Positions 9,738-18,697 of a stretch of DNA of 64,000 bases are shown here, in pieces. Made by a program: the position numbers and the translations under genes. Numbering within the stretch: the stretch's first letter is position 1; each line of letters opens with the position of its first letter. Source of the stretch: Methanomicrobium sp. W14. Lineage in GTDB: Archaea > Halobacteriota > Methanomicrobia > Methanomicrobiales > Methanomicrobiaceae. Location of the stretch: the NCBI RefSeq assembly GCF_017875315.1, contig NZ_JAGGMM010000002.1, positions 124,001 through 188,000 on the forward strand, in the 5' to 3' direction. The notes under the pieces were generated by a model. It worked only from the letters and a program-made list of their open reading frames with translations, was not told the DNA's origin and did not search any database.

Positions 9738-10022
9738 ATGGAGGAAAAGATAGTCTCAGTCGGTGATATCGTAAGGTACCCGCGTACCGGAACCACCGGA
9801 AGGGTTACGGAGATTGAGATGAAAGACGGATTTGCGTTCGCAAAGGTCGATGAGACCGGGCTTTTTTACAGGACTGATCAGCTTATTTTCGCGAAGTCCG
9901 TTAAGGTACACAGGGAAAAGTCCGATAAAGGCGATCTTGATATGCTTAACAGAGCAGAAGACTTAAGCTCCGGGGACATAGAAGCAGCATTTGATGAGGT
10001 CACAGGCGTGGGAGCCGGATAA
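9738..10022 (+). CDS. DUF2098 family archaeal protein
   Basis: A 94-residue protein of the methanogen-restricted DUF2098 group. It shows a small beta-barrel-like N-terminal half with IVSVGDIVRYPRTGTTGRVT and FAKVDETGLFYRTDQL, similar in feel to KOW/SH3-like folds, and an acidic C-terminal tail ending in DIEAAFDEVTGVGAG. Function is unknown. It is divergent from ycaO (58 bases between starts), so the two may share a promoter region, and an F420 or McrA-related role would be a guess only. Confidence 0.8.
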   Translation: MEEKIVSVGDIVRYPRTGTTGRVTEIEMKDGFAFAKVDETGLFYRTDQLIFAKSVKVHREKSDKGDLDMLNRAEDLSSGDIEAAFDEVTGVGAG

Positions 10023-10187
10023 CCTCCTTTTGATAAAAATGCGAAATACGGGAAAAGAAAAAAGACTGCTTTCTTTTTCCTGATATTGTATTTTCATTGC
10101 CGGTTGCATCCGTCCCTGATTATATTGTGGATTTTTCCTAAAAAAACAAAAAGAGAGATTTTTTGAATTATTTGTAGCCCGTTTTTT

Positions 10188-10619
10188 TCAGTGCTGGTGC
10201 TCTTCAATCGGTATTGTGGTAAGTTTTACCGAATCCACGCCTTTCTGTGCCATTAAAGCTTCTGCTATCTGTTTTATTTCTCCTGCATCGCCTCTTACGA
10301 GGATTATTTCAAGGCATTTGTCATGACTTACATGTGAATGGAGAGAAGACTGAACTATTTCAAGGTGGTTGTGCTGTATTTCCGTCAGGGTCTGGAGAAG
10401 ACCGCGGTGTTCGTGGTCGTACACCATAGTAATTACACCCTGTCTTAGCCCCTTCACATCAGACATCCACTGGTAATACGTTATGTAGCTTCGTATTGCA
10501 TCCCTGATACCTTCAGAACGTGAGGAATAACCGCGGTAATTAAGGATTTCATCAAATTTGTCCAGAAGGTTTTTCGGAAGAGATATTCCGATTCTTGAAA
10601 GATCCGATTCGTGTACCAT
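10188..10619 (-). CDS. nikR: Nickel-responsive transcriptional regulator NikR
   Basis: Ribbon-helix-helix repressor with an ACT-like nickel-sensing domain that controls nickel uptake, which matters in methanogens because F430 and hydrogenases need nickel. The RHH lies in the first 45 residues (RIGISLPKNLLDKFDEI and SSRSEGIRDAIRSY). The C-terminal domain keeps the nickel ligand set, the His cluster SSLHSHVSHDKC, equivalent to His76, His87, His89 and Cys95 of E. coli NikR. I place the start at the ATG ending at 10619, because a GGTGAT Shine-Dalgarno sits about 7 bases upstream; a GTG four codons earlier is possible. It is divergent from the eIF2-gamma operon. Confidence 0.93.
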   Translation of the reverse strand: MVHESDLSRIGISLPKNLLDKFDEILNYRGYSSRSEGIRDAIRSYITYYQWMSDVKGLRQGVITMVYDHEHRGLLQTLTEIQHNHLEIVQSSLHSHVSHDKCLEIILVRGDAGEIKQIAEALMAQKGVDSVKLTTIPIEEHQH

Positions 10620-10953
10620 TTTATTTATCACCCAACATTTTCAGAAACAAGGCGGAACAAATTTCTGCATCTGCTCTGTATTGTTTTACTTTTTGTGTAT
10701 ATTATTATAATTGTTTCTTACATATTGTGCTTGCCGGTGTGAACGGCGTTCCGGATGCCGGAAAACCTGAAGAAACAGTTTCTGGTTCCTGCTATTAAGT
10801 ATATGATGCCAAGGTTTATTGATTTCACGGTTAAAAACTACTAATAGCTTTCAGGCATTTGAATTTAAAGGTACTATTTTCTCTCTGTTTTTCCAGGGTG
10901 CAGAGTAGGTATAAGTAGTGTTGACATATATTTATAAGGAGGTTTGAAAAGTA
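10620..10953. promoter_or_regulatory. Divergent nikR / eIF2-gamma intergenic region
   Basis: About 330 bases without a gene. On the + strand, GGTATAAG (about 10909-10916) is a good TATA candidate for the translation operon, and the following GGAGG (10938-10942) is a Shine-Dalgarno in front of the GTG start at 10954. The AT-rich block around 10690-10730 could hold the nikR promoter and an autoregulatory site, but I cannot point to a clear NikR operator. Confidence 0.45.
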
Positions 10954-12189
10954 GTGAGCAGCGAATTAATCCCCGATGTTAATATAGGCCTTGTAGGTCA
11001 CGTGGATCATGGAAAAACCACACTTGTTTCAGGAATTACCGGACAGTGGACAGACAGGCATAGTGAAGAGATAAAACGCGGCATCTCCATCCGTCTTGGA
11101 TATGCTGATGCAACAATATACAAATGCCCTTCATGTGAGGGTCCTGATTCATACTCGACGTCTGAGGTCTGCCCGGACTGCGGGGGCAAATGCGAGCCTT
11201 ACAGGACATTTTCATTTGTTGATGCACCCGGTCATGAGACACTTATGGCGACTATGCTTTCAGGCTCGGCACTTATGGACGGAGCAATGCTTGTCATTGC
11301 AGCCAATGAGAAATGTCCCCAGCCGCAGACGAAAGAGCATTTAATGGCCCTTGAGCTTGTGGGTATCAAAAATATAGTAATCGTTCAGAACAAGATAGAT
11401 GTCGTTTCGCAGGAACAGGCGCTTGCTCACTATAAACAGATAAAAAAGTTTGTTAAAGGAACTATTGCGGAAAATGCACCTGTGGTTCCGGTTTCTGCAC
11501 AGAAAGGCATCAATATTGGGGCTCTGCTCCAGGCAATCGATGAAAACATTCCTTCACCCAGACGTGATCCTGATGACGAGCCGCTGATGCTTATCGCAAG
11601 GTCGTTTGATATAAACAAACCGGGGTGCAGCTGGCGCGAAGTAAAGGGAGGAGTTATCGGAGGCTCTCTTACTCAGGGTGTAATGCATGAAGGTGACGAG
11701 ATAGAAATACGCCCCGGAAGGAAGGTGGAGGCGGAAAACCAGGTACACTGGGAACCAATAATTACAAAGGTCACTTCCATCAATGCGGGAAGCCACAAGA
11801 TTTCAGAGGCTGATCCCGGGGGTCTTCTGGGTATAGGCACGAAGTTAGACCCGGCCATCACAAAGAGCGACGCACTTGCAGGGCAGGTTGCAGGACACGT
11901 GGGAAAGCTTCCGCTGGTCTGGAACCGCCTTTCGTTTAAGGTGTCCTTAATGGAGAGGGTTGTAGGTTCTGACGACGAGTTTAAAATAGAGCCTCTGAGG
12001 CACAGGGAACCCCTGATGCTTTCTGTCGGGACTGCTGTTACGGTCGGTGTCGTCGTGAACACCAAGAAGGACGCCGTGGAAGTAGTGCTGAAAAGACCTG
12101 TCTGCGCCGCAGCCGGTGCACGCATCGCCATCAGCAGGCAGGTAGGCGGCCGCTGGCGCCTTATCGGGATGGGAACACTGGTAGAGTGA
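10954..12189 (+). CDS. Translation initiation factor aIF2 subunit gamma
   Basis: GTPase core of archaeal initiation factor 2, which brings Met-tRNAi to the small ribosomal subunit. The motifs are G1 GHVDHGKTT (about residues 11-19), a zinc knuckle with CPSC and CPDC (about 56-74), G3 DAPGHE, and G4 NKID. The 411 residues match the family. Translation starts at a GTG behind the strong GGAGGT site. It heads a tight co-directional cluster with a PIN protein, RpoE', Spt4, dephospho-CoA kinase, S24e, S27ae and Kae1-Bud32, an arrangement typical of euryarchaea. Confidence 0.97.
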   Translation: MSSELIPDVNIGLVGHVDHGKTTLVSGITGQWTDRHSEEIKRGISIRLGYADATIYKCPSCEGPDSYSTSEVCPDCGGKCEPYRTFSFVDAPGHETLMATMLSGSALMDGAMLVIAANEKCPQPQTKEHLMALELVGIKNIVIVQNKIDVVSQEQALAHYKQIKKFVKGTIAENAPVVPVSAQKGINIGALLQAIDENIPSPRRDPDDEPLMLIARSFDINKPGCSWREVKGGVIGGSLTQGVMHEGDEIEIRPGRKVEAENQVHWEPIITKVTSINAGSHKISEADPGGLLGIGTKLDPAITKSDALAGQVAGHVGKLPLVWNRLSFKVSLMERVVGSDDEFKIEPLRHREPLMLSVGTAVTVGVVVNTKKDAVEVVLKRPVCAAAGARIAISRQVGGRWRLIGMGTLVE

Positions 12190-12195
12190 AATTGA

Positions 12196-12576
12196 GTGAA
12201 AGTCCTCTTTGATGCCAATGCGCTTATGATGCCGGGCCAGTTTGGTGTAGACGTCTTTTCTGGGACTGAGGCACTTGTCGGTTCATACGAGCCTGTAACG
12301 CTAAAAGGCGTTGTATCCGAACTTCAGGGACTTTCACGCGGCAGGGGAAGGGATGCTTCCGCTGCACGTGTAGGCATCTCGCTTCTGAAAAGGTGCGGGA
12401 TAGAAGAAAATCCGGTCAACTCCGTCCCTGTCGACGATATGATTGTGGCATATGCCGCTGCGACGGGGTGCATGGTTGTCACAAACGACAGAGGGCTTAA
12501 AAATAAGCTTCTGGACAGTAATATTGATGTGATAGTACTTAGAAACCAGAAGACTCTCGAAATTATAAGAAGTTGA
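12196..12576 (+). CDS. PIN-domain protein, Fcf1-like (probable RNA-processing nuclease)
   Basis: A 126-residue single PIN domain, expected to be a Mg-dependent RNase. The acidic residues are in VLFDANALM (Asp6), VVSEL (conserved Glu), PVDDMIVAYAA and VVTNDRGLKNKL, the usual four-site PIN pattern. It starts at GTG 6 bases after the eIF2-gamma stop, so the two are cotranscribed. Unlike VapC toxins it has no antitoxin partner and sits in a ribosome/transcription cluster, which supports an rRNA- or RNA-processing role (the archaeal Fcf1-like group). Confidence 0.85.
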   Translation: MKVLFDANALMMPGQFGVDVFSGTEALVGSYEPVTLKGVVSELQGLSRGRGRDASAARVGISLLKRCGIEENPVNSVPVDDMIVAYAAATGCMVVTNDRGLKNKLLDSNIDVIVLRNQKTLEIIRS

Positions 12577-12602
12577 ATTCAGGCAGAGTGGTGAATTAGA
12601 AT

Positions 12603-13175
12603 ATGTATTACAGGATGAAGCTTCAGGACAAGGTCCGCGTTCCGCCGGGACGCCTTGGCGAGGATTTGAAGACTGTTGTTCTGGATGAACTCCAGAAACA
12701 GCTTGAGGGCAGTATAGACAAGGAAATAGGCATATTTATAGCTGTTACCGGAATCGAAGACATAGGCGAAGGCGACATTATCCCCGGCGACGGTGCTGTG
12801 TACTACTACGTTGAGTTTGACGCAGTTGTCCTCAGGCTTTCGATGCAGGAGATAGTGGAAGGCGAGGTTGTTGAAACTACAAGCTTCGGTGCGTTCGTAT
12901 CTCTCGGTCCGATTGATGCAATGCTTCATGTGAGCCAGATCTCGGATGATTTCATCAACTACGATGAGAAGAACGGCAGACTTATCTGCCAGGAGACCAA
13001 GCGCCAGATAGCTGTCGGTGACGGTGTGCGTGCACGTGTCGTTTCCCTGAGCCTTTCCGAGCGTGACCCGCGTGAAAGCAAGATAGGCCTTACCATGAGA
13101 CAGGCCGGTCTTGGCACCGAGAACTGGATAGAAGAAGACATGGAGGCGGCAAAGGCAGATGGCGCCAAAGAGTAA
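12603..13175 (+). CDS. rpoE1: DNA-directed RNA polymerase subunit E' (Rpo7)
   Basis: Rpo7 forms the stalk of archaeal RNA polymerase with Rpo4 and binds nascent RNA. The N-terminal tip domain begins MYYRMKLQDKVRVPPG, and the S1 RNA-binding domain spans about residues 80-165 (EGEVVETTSFGAFVSLGPID). Its 190 residues match the family. It overlaps the next gene (Spt4) by 17 bases, indicating translational coupling within the operon. Confidence 0.95.
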   Translation: MYYRMKLQDKVRVPPGRLGEDLKTVVLDELQKQLEGSIDKEIGIFIAVTGIEDIGEGDIIPGDGAVYYYVEFDAVVLRLSMQEIVEGEVVETTSFGAFVSLGPIDAMLHVSQISDDFINYDEKNGRLICQETKRQIAVGDGVRARVVSLSLSERDPRESKIGLTMRQAGLGTENWIEEDMEAAKADGAKE

Positions 13176-13362
13176 GAAGGTCCTTAAAGTCTGCCGCAAC
13201 TGTCACCACGTAGTTGACGGCGAGTCATGCGTTTCGTGCGGCAGTTCAAATTTAAGCGAGGACTGGGCAGGGTATCTTTACATAGTCGACCCGAAAAATT
13301 CGATGATTGCAAAGAAGATGAATATCGATATGCCCGGAAGATATGCCCTGAAAGTACGTTAA
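13159..13362 (+). CDS. spt4: Transcription elongation factor Spt4 (RpoE'')
   Basis: Small zinc protein (67 residues) that dimerises with Spt5 to keep RNA polymerase processive. It has two zinc-binding pairs, CRNCHH and CVSCGSSN, and the conserved tail SEDWAGYLYIVDPKNSMIA. It begins inside the last codons of rpoE1, the usual euryarchaeal pairing. Confidence 0.95.
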   Translation: MAPKSKKVLKVCRNCHHVVDGESCVSCGSSNLSEDWAGYLYIVDPKNSMIAKKMNIDMPGRYALKVR

Positions 13363-13365
13363 AAT

Positions 13366-13851
13366 ATGTGGTTTCTGCCTGAATCCGAGAGGGTTAAGTT
13401 TAAAGAACCTTTCGGTGTTCTTTTTTCAGATATATCTGCAGCGCTAAAATACCTCGGGGACTCCCCGGTATATGCCGTAGGCGACGTTGTTACAGGCAAT
13501 CTCTGGAGAGCCGGGATTGTCCCGAAACTTTCTGTAATCGACGGGAACACCATGCGTGAGCCGTGCATGTCAACGCCTCTTCTACCGGTAAGAAGATTTG
13601 AGGTCAAGAATCCCGCAGGCTTTATAACCGAAGAGCTTGTTTATGCCCTCAGAAATGCTCTTGAGAACCCTCCGGCGCTTGTTCATGTAATCGGTGAGGA
13701 GGACCTGGCTGTAATTCCTCTTGTGAGGATGCTTCCCGAAGGGAGCGCGGTGCTCTATGGCCAGCCGTGCAAAGGCGTTGTTGTAAGGATAGTGGATTCG
13801 GAAGCAAAAAAACGTGCTGACGAGCTTTTTTCACTTTTTGTAAAAGTATAG
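13366..13851 (+). CDS. GTP-dependent dephospho-CoA kinase (DUF359 family)
   Basis: Catalyses the last step of archaeal coenzyme A synthesis, phosphorylating dephospho-CoA with GTP. This family (formerly DUF359) is related to thiamine pyrophosphokinase-like folds rather than to bacterial CoaE. The 161-residue protein shows VYAVGDVVTGNL, LSVIDGNTMRE, NPAGFITEELV and VIGEEDLAVIPLV, the conserved stretches of the family. It follows Spt4 by 3 bases, so it is part of the operon. Confidence 0.9.
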   Translation: MWFLPESERVKFKEPFGVLFSDISAALKYLGDSPVYAVGDVVTGNLWRAGIVPKLSVIDGNTMREPCMSTPLLPVRRFEVKNPAGFITEELVYALRNALENPPALVHVIGEEDLAVIPLVRMLPEGSAVLYGQPCKGVVVRIVDSEAKKRADELFSLFVKV

Positions 13852-13932
13852 TCATTTTTTTATCTGCCCCTGCATGTAGAATTCAGGCTGTTGGTTTTAA
13901 ATAAATCAGTGAAGAATATTTGAGGGATATCG

Positions 13933-14238
13933 ATGGACTTCGAATTTACAAGAGACGAGGAAAACAAGCTTCTTAACCGCACAGAGCTTGATTTTGTCCT
14001 TAAATACGAAGGCGCAACACCTTCAAGAAAAGAAATTCTGGGCAAACTCTGCGCACTTCGCAATGCAGACCCAAAGAAATGTGTAGTAGACTCACTCGAA
14101 GGAGAATTTGGAAAGCAGGAGATTGTTGCATCTGCACGTATCTACGAGAACGAGGAAGACCTTAAGGCAACCGAACTTGACTATGTAGTCAAACGCTGCC
14201 AGGCTGAAGAAAAACCGCAGGATGAAGCGGAGGCCTGA
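13933..14238 (+). CDS. rps24e: 30S ribosomal protein S24e
   Basis: Small-subunit protein of the archaeal/eukaryotic ribosome, 101 residues. It carries the family pattern [19 protein letters not shown] and the segment [26 protein letters not shown] site lies upstream of the ATG. It is followed after 5 bases by S27ae, the standard archaeal order. Confidence 0.95.
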   Translation: MDFEFTRDEENKLLNRTELDFVLKYEGATPSRKEILGKLCALRNADPKKCVVDSLEGEFGKQEIVASARIYENEEDLKATELDYVVKRCQAEEKPQDEAEA

Positions 14239-14243
14239 GTGGG

Positions 14244-14429
14244 ATGGCTGCAACAAAAAAACCGGTAAAATCATCTGCTGTCAAGCGTTCCTCGATGTAC
14301 AAGGTTGAGGGAGACAAGGCCGTAGCCCAGCGCAGAAACTGCCCGAGATGTGGTCCGGGTGTATTTATGGCACAGCACGGCGATCGTGTTGCATGTGGCA
14401 AGTGCGGATATACTGAATTCAATAAATAA
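14244..14429 (+). CDS. rps27ae: 30S ribosomal protein S27ae
   Basis: Zinc-ribbon ribosomal protein, 61 residues. The zinc site is made by [11 protein letters not shown] and CGKCGYTEF, and the N-terminal basic stretch binds rRNA. It is packed between S24e and the Kae1-Bud32 gene, which begins 2 bases after its stop. Confidence 0.95.
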   Translation: MAATKKPVKSSAVKRSSMYKVEGDKAVAQRRNCPRCGPGVFMAQHGDRVACGKCGYTEFNK

Positions 14430-14430
14430 A

Positions 14431-16032
14431 ATGATAATGCCTGAGGATAGGCTGGTACTTGGTATCGAGGGAACGGCCTGGAACCTCAGTGCCGCTGTTT
14501 TCGGAGACTCGCTTGTCTCCCTGTATTCAAATCCCTACAGGCCGTCCACAGGAGGTATTCACCCTCGTGAAGCGGCGCAGCATCACGCCTCTGTTTTAAA
14601 GGACGTTGTTTCGAAGGCGCTTTCGGGCGTTGACCCGGAAAGGATTTCAGGTGTCGCCTTTTCGATGGGCCCGGGTCTTGGCCCGTGCCTGAGGACTGTT
14701 GGGACTGCGGCAAGGTCGCTTTCGCAGGCTCTCGGTGTTCCTCTTATAGGAGTGAACCACTGTGTCGCCCATGTCGAGATAGGAAGGTTTGCATGCGGTT
14801 GCACTGACCCTGTTGTTTTGTACGCGAGCGGTGCTAATACACAGGTTTTAGGATACCTGAAGTCCAGATACAGAATATTCGGAGAGACCCTTGACATAGG
14901 TCTTGGGAATGCTCTTGACAAGTTTGCACGGAGCAGGGGTCTTCCTCACCCCGGAGGTCCCCTTATTGAGGATTATGCAAAAAAAGGCACTCCTGTTGAG
15001 TTTCCGTATACAGTCAAGGGCATGGACCTTGCGTTTTCAGGGCTTATGTCGGCTGCAAAAGATTCCAAAGCTCCTATAGAGGACGTCTGCGCAGGTTTTC
15101 AGGAGACCGCCTTTGCGATGTGCGTCGAGGTTACCGAACGTGCGCTTGCACATGCCGGAAAGGACGAGGTTCTGCTTGTCGGAGGAGTCGGTGCAAACTC
15201 ACGTCTGCAGGAGATGCTTTCTGTCATGTGCGAAGAGAGAGGTGCCTCATTCTACGTTCCTGACAGGAAGTTTATCGGCGACAACGGGGCGATGATAGCG
15301 TACACCGGAAAAATCATGCTTGAAGCGGGGCAGACTGTTTCGATACCAGGTTCGGCCGTGAATCCTTCATACCGCTCCGATGACGTGGAAGTCCTCTGGA
15401 GAAAGGATACCGGGAGCACCATGTACGAGAAGGCTAACCTCATTGAGAACGGCTCTGCAAGGGGGGCTGAGGCTGTTGTCTTTGAGTCCGGTGACAACAT
15501 TGTAAAGCACAGGCTTTCGAAAAATTACAGGAACCACCTTCTTGACAAAAGGCTGATTTCTGAAAGGACACGTGCCGAAGCCCGCCTGCTCTCTCTTGCA
15601 AGAAGAGGCGGAGTCCCGACCCCTGTTGTACGCGACATCACCCATGACTCGGTTGTTATGGAGAAGATAAAGGGAAATATGCTCAAACTTGTCCTCAATG
15701 ACGAAAATGCCTACAAGGCCGGTGTTGTCGTGGGACATCTTCATGAAAGCGGCATAATCCATGGCGACCTTACGACCTCAAATATTATTGTGGGGAGTGA
15801 AAGCCCGGGGGTGTGTTATCTCATTGATTTCGGGCTTTCCTACATCTCTTCCGAGACTGAGTCGCGCGGGGTCGATCTGCATGTATTTTTCCAGACTCTT
15901 GAGAGTACGGCTCCGGGACAGGAAAAGCTTTCAGATGCGTTTTCAAAAGGCTATAAATCGGTTTTCAGTGGTGCAGATGAGGTTTTGGAGCGTGTTTCGG
16001 AGATAAAACAGAGGGGCCGGTATCTCCACTGA
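14431..16032 (+). CDS. Kae1-Bud32 fusion: tRNA threonylcarbamoyladenosine synthase with regulatory kinase/ATPase
   Basis: Two-domain component of the KEOPS complex that makes t6A37 in ANN-decoding tRNAs. Residues 1 to about 325 are Kae1/TsaD, with the Fe-binding GVNHCVAHVEIG and the nucleotide site GGVGANSRLQ. About 335 to the end is the Bud32 kinase, with HESGIIHGDLTTSNIIV and LIDFGLSY. I choose the ATG at 14431, right after the S27ae stop; the in-frame extension upstream lies inside S27ae. A second Met two codons later is an alternative start. Fusion of the two domains is a known feature of several euryarchaea. It closes the operon. Confidence 0.96.
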   Translation: MIMPEDRLVLGIEGTAWNLSAAVFGDSLVSLYSNPYRPSTGGIHPREAAQHHASVLKDVVSKALSGVDPERISGVAFSMGPGLGPCLRTVGTAARSLSQALGVPLIGVNHCVAHVEIGRFACGCTDPVVLYASGANTQVLGYLKSRYRIFGETLDIGLGNALDKFARSRGLPHPGGPLIEDYAKKGTPVEFPYTVKGMDLAFSGLMSAAKDSKAPIEDVCAGFQETAFAMCVEVTERALAHAGKDEVLLVGGVGANSRLQEMLSVMCEERGASFYVPDRKFIGDNGAMIAYTGKIMLEAGQTVSIPGSAVNPSYRSDDVEVLWRKDTGSTMYEKANLIENGSARGAEAVVFESGDNIVKHRLSKNYRNHLLDKRLISERTRAEARLLSLARRGGVPTPVVRDITHDSVVMEKIKGNMLKLVLNDENAYKAGVVVGHLHESGIIHGDLTTSNIIVGSESPGVCYLIDFGLSYISSETESRGVDLHVFFQTLESTAPGQEKLSDAFSKGYKSVFSGADEVLERVSEIKQRGRYLH

Positions 16033-16160
16033 ATAAAAATGTTTTTTTTACTAAAATACGCTTATACCTGGCTTTTAACAATTATCAAAGGATATTGTAT
16101 TTTAATTTTGATATTTTAATACCCAAAAGCTGTATATACTTAATCTGAGTATGATATCAT

Positions 16161-16262
16161 ATGGCAAAAAACCAGAAATCAGTAGGAAAGAACGTTAAAA
16201 ACGAAGCAAAATCAAACGATGCATCTGCCCAGAACGGTCAGGCCCAGAAAGGCAGAAAGTAA
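16161..16262 (+). CDS. Very small basic, Lys/Asn/Gln-rich protein (33 residues)
   Basis: A 33-codon reading frame running MAKNQKSVGKNVKNEAKSND and ending QAQKGRK. A TATA-like stretch (TGTATATAC, about 16131-16139) lies about 25-30 bases upstream, so the transcript would be almost leaderless. The gene is followed immediately by a palindrome and a long hairpin. The product is highly polar, with no Trp, Tyr, Phe, Leu, Ile, Cys or His, and is probably unstructured and nucleic-acid binding. I know no function. Support comes from start, promoter and terminator context rather than homology. Confidence 0.55.
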   Translation: MAKNQKSVGKNVKNEAKSNDASAQNGQAQKGRK

Positions 16263-16269
16263 ATTTTTT

Positions 16270-16366
16270 ACAAGCTTGTAAACGGGGTGCCGTCGGAAGA
16301 AAATTTTTTCCCGGCAGCCTTTTTCCCGTTTATTTAATGCAGGGTTTGCCTGAAATTCTTTTCAGG
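16270..16366. terminator. Palindrome plus two hairpins downstream of the 33-codon gene
   Basis: Three elements lie in series: the perfect palindrome ACAAGCTTGT (16270-16279); a long imperfect hairpin (16280-16331) with outer arms AAACGGG/CCCGTTT, middle arms TGCCG/CGGCA and an A/T inner stem; and a second hairpin CCTGAAA-TTCT-TTTCAGG (16349-16366). They may act as terminator or mRNA-stabilising structures. The rest of the gap to 16701 is AT-rich and holds nothing else I can identify apart from a TATA-like stretch shortly before the acetyltransferase. Confidence 0.6.
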
Positions 16367-16701
16367 TGCGACGTTTAATCAGACGTTCATCCAAAAATTC
16401 AGAAAAAATAAAGTCTAAAATAATAAAAATTTAAAATAAGCGTTTTTTTAAAATGTGTTTCTCATTTGTTTTGTAATTTTTGGAAATCTTTCTTTTTGCA
16501 GAATCAAGAAAACTCCCGTGTTTTGATTTTTTGTGTTTTTTAGGCCTTTGTCATTTTATGTGAAAAATAGATGAATTGATATCCCTGTTCTTCTGTTTTA
16601 ACGTAATATACATTTTTTCAACAATATTCTGCCTGATTGTTTAAATCGTACCAGTTAAATGTTATAACTTATATAATTATGTTGAGCGCAGGGTTATTTT
16701 T

Positions 16702-17292
16702 ATGAAAACGGAATTTTACGGACAAAATCTTTTATTTTCGTATATGTCTGAGGAGGACTTATTTTCCGTTTGCATGATGCTTGAAAAGAGAAATGTCTGT
16801 GAATGGCTGTTTTTTGGTCCTAATTCGTTTGACGAGACAAATAAATATTTCAAACCTCTGATATCCTCGATGAAGCAGGATCTGTTAAATAACAGGCCGG
16901 TGAATATTCCCGTTTTTACGATAAAAGATAGAAGATCAGGTTTTTTTGTAGGACAGTGCGGTTTAATCCCCGACGGGTTCTGTGGTGATGTTTATACGAT
17001 AGGGTACCAGCTGGACGACATCTGCTGGAGACGCGGTTTCGGTACCGAGGCATGCCGTTTTCTCATCTATTACGCTTTTTTTGTGGCCAAAGGCCGCAGG
17101 CTGAACGGTGACTGCATGGCGGGAAACAAGGGTTCACAGAGAATAATGGAGAAATGCGGGTTCAAAAAAGAAGGATTACAGAGAGATTACTGTTTTAAAA
17201 ACGGGAAATATCATGACAGAATTTTTTACGGCCTTCTTAAAGACTGCCTGGATGAAGACTGGCAGAATATCCTGATATCAGAATTCTGGTAA
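16702..17292 (+). CDS. GNAT-family N-acetyltransferase
   Basis: A 196-residue GNAT enzyme resembling the RimJ/RimL type, which transfers acetyl from acetyl-CoA to an amine. The acetyl-CoA loop is in the region YQLDDICWRRGFGTEACRF (R/QxxGxG/A type), followed by NGDCMAGNKGSQRIMEKCGF (motif A/B with the typical N-x-x-S-x-x-x-x-x-K-x-G-F) and the end KNGKYHDRIFYGLL. The substrate is unknown. It stands alone, convergent with rnhC across a shared terminator. Confidence 0.85.
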   Translation: MKTEFYGQNLLFSYMSEEDLFSVCMMLEKRNVCEWLFFGPNSFDETNKYFKPLISSMKQDLLNNRPVNIPVFTIKDRRSGFFVGQCGLIPDGFCGDVYTIGYQLDDICWRRGFGTEACRFLIYYAFFVAKGRRLNGDCMAGNKGSQRIMEKCGFKKEGLQRDYCFKNGKYHDRIFYGLLKDCLDEDWQNILISEFW

Positions 17293-17298
17293 AATGCC

Positions 17299-17330
17299 AA
17301 AAAGGCCAGGTATTTTCTTCCGGCCTTTTT
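17299..17330. terminator. Bidirectional terminator between acetyltransferase and rnhC
   Basis: Perfect inverted repeat AAAAAGGCC (17299-17307) / GGCCTTTTT (17322-17330) with a 14-base loop, sitting in the 50-base gap between convergent genes. The T-rich flank on each strand fits a terminator usable from both sides. Confidence 0.7.
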
Positions 17331-17344
17331 ATTTTTAAGACCTT

Positions 17345-18208
17345 TCATGGTTTTATGCCGGTTATATCCCCGGTTGTCTTAAAATGGATCTTTGCGTATC
17401 TTTTCAGGGCTTCTTTTCCTTCTTTATCCACGATTTTTCTTCCGGCAGTGATGACTTTTTTTGACGCCCCTTTGGGAAGCCTGAAGCCGGCTGATTCCGA
17501 GAGTTCATCGAGTTTTCCCAGAAACCTGTCCCTTGCAAGAACGGATGCAGCGGCAACGGCTATGTTTCTCTCGGCTTTTGTCACCTGTATGAGACTGATT
17601 TTTCTCCCTTTTTCCTGTAGTTTCGAAAGAATATATTTTTCATCGCCGAATTTGTCAGATATCGCCGTCTGGCATTCTTTTTTTGATAAAATCTCTTCTA
17701 TTGCCTTTGCATGTGCCCATGCGAGGAGGTGGTTTAAGTTTTTGTTCTCCTTTCTGAACTCACTGTAAAGTTTGTTGTATTTCATGGGCGATATTTCAAT
17801 TATTGAATAGCAACCCGGAAAATTATCCCTTATAATTTCAGCTGTTTTTTTGATCTCTTCGTCGGTCATAAGTTTGCTGTCACGGACTTTGGCCTGCCTT
17901 AAGACCACGGCAATCTTTTTGTCGGTATACATTCCAGCTGCAACAAGCGGCCCGAAATAGTCCCCTTTTCCTGATTCGTCTGTCCCTATCAGGGGAAACG
18001 GGATTTTTTCAGGGTTTATCTGTTTCTCTCTTCCTGTGTTAACCCGAAAATCCCTTCTTTCCGGGTTTTGTTCATTCACGGGAGTAATGCCGCAGTTATT
18101 TTTTATGCTGTCTGCGTAAGGCAGAATCTCTTTTAAGTGTTTGAGATTTTTTTCGTCTTTGACAAGCGAAAAATCATATTTTATCCCGCCTTTTTTGTTC
18201 GTGTACAC
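17345..18208 (-). CDS. rnhC: Ribonuclease HIII; true N-terminus probably further upstream
   Basis: Cuts RNA in RNA-DNA hybrids. The catalytic domain has GTDESGKGDYFGPLV (the RNase HIII form of the type 2 active site), RDSKLMTDEEI, HLLAWAHAKAI and the late acidic/His elements. RNase HIII is mainly bacterial and known in only some archaea. The annotated frame begins at GTG 18208, but coding-like sequence continues upstream to 18394 (about 62 more codons, including IAWGIQFKVRTAENTETIRV) that reads as the TBP-like substrate-binding N-terminal domain of this family. That extension contains no ATG, GTG or TTG. Either an unusual start (ATA/ATT) or a frameshift is implied. Catalytic function is sure; the start is not. 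Confidence 0.9.
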   Translation of the reverse strand: MYTNKKGGIKYDFSLVKDEKNLKHLKEILPYADSIKNNCGITPVNEQNPERRDFRVNTGREKQINPEKIPFPLIGTDESGKGDYFGPLVAAGMYTDKKIAVVLRQAKVRDSKLMTDEEIKKTAEIIRDNFPGCYSIIEISPMKYNKLYSEFRKENKNLNHLLAWAHAKAIEEILSKKECQTAISDKFGDEKYILSKLQEKGRKISLIQVTKAERNIAVAAASVLARDRFLGKLDELSESAGFRLPKGASKKVITAGRKIVDKEGKEALKRYAKIHFKTTGDITGIKP

Positions 18209-18697
18209 CCTGATAGTCTCTGTATTTTCTGCTGTCCTTACTTTGAACTGTATGCCCCAGGCTATTTTTTGGAGAGATTGTACTCCGGATTTGTGCTTTT
18301 TTAATTCATCCGCTATTCTCTCGTAAATCTTTAAAAGTTTCGTGTATTCCCTTTCAGAATCTATACTGGCACACCCGCCGTCCTTTTCTGTAAATTATGT
18401 ATTTAGTTTTTCCGTATATGCTGTTTTGTCTGAAATCTTTATTGCAGAGAATATTCAAATATACAGGGGTATACGGGACGGGAATTCCAGGGCACCCGGT
18501 GGTCTTTAGTTATTTTTGCAGTATAAAGCCATATCACCTCCAAAAAAGATATGCCTGAGACAAACAGTGCAAATGGCTTTCGGATGCTTTTTTTAAGGGG
18601 CTGTTTTTTTATTCCGCAGCATCTTAAACCATGGGTTTGTTCTGATAAAAGTTCCCGTGAAATATATCAAAATAAAAGTATAATTGCAGGAATTTAT

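Noticed and set aside
11673-12218. 181-codon minus-strand frame across the eIF2-gamma gene
   Set aside because: Pure antisense shadow of a highly conserved gene; Thr/Pro/Ser-rich translation without domain.
14350-14430. Upstream in-frame extension of Kae1-Bud32
   Set aside because: It lies entirely inside S27ae; the ATG at 14431 gives the normal Kae1 N-terminus.
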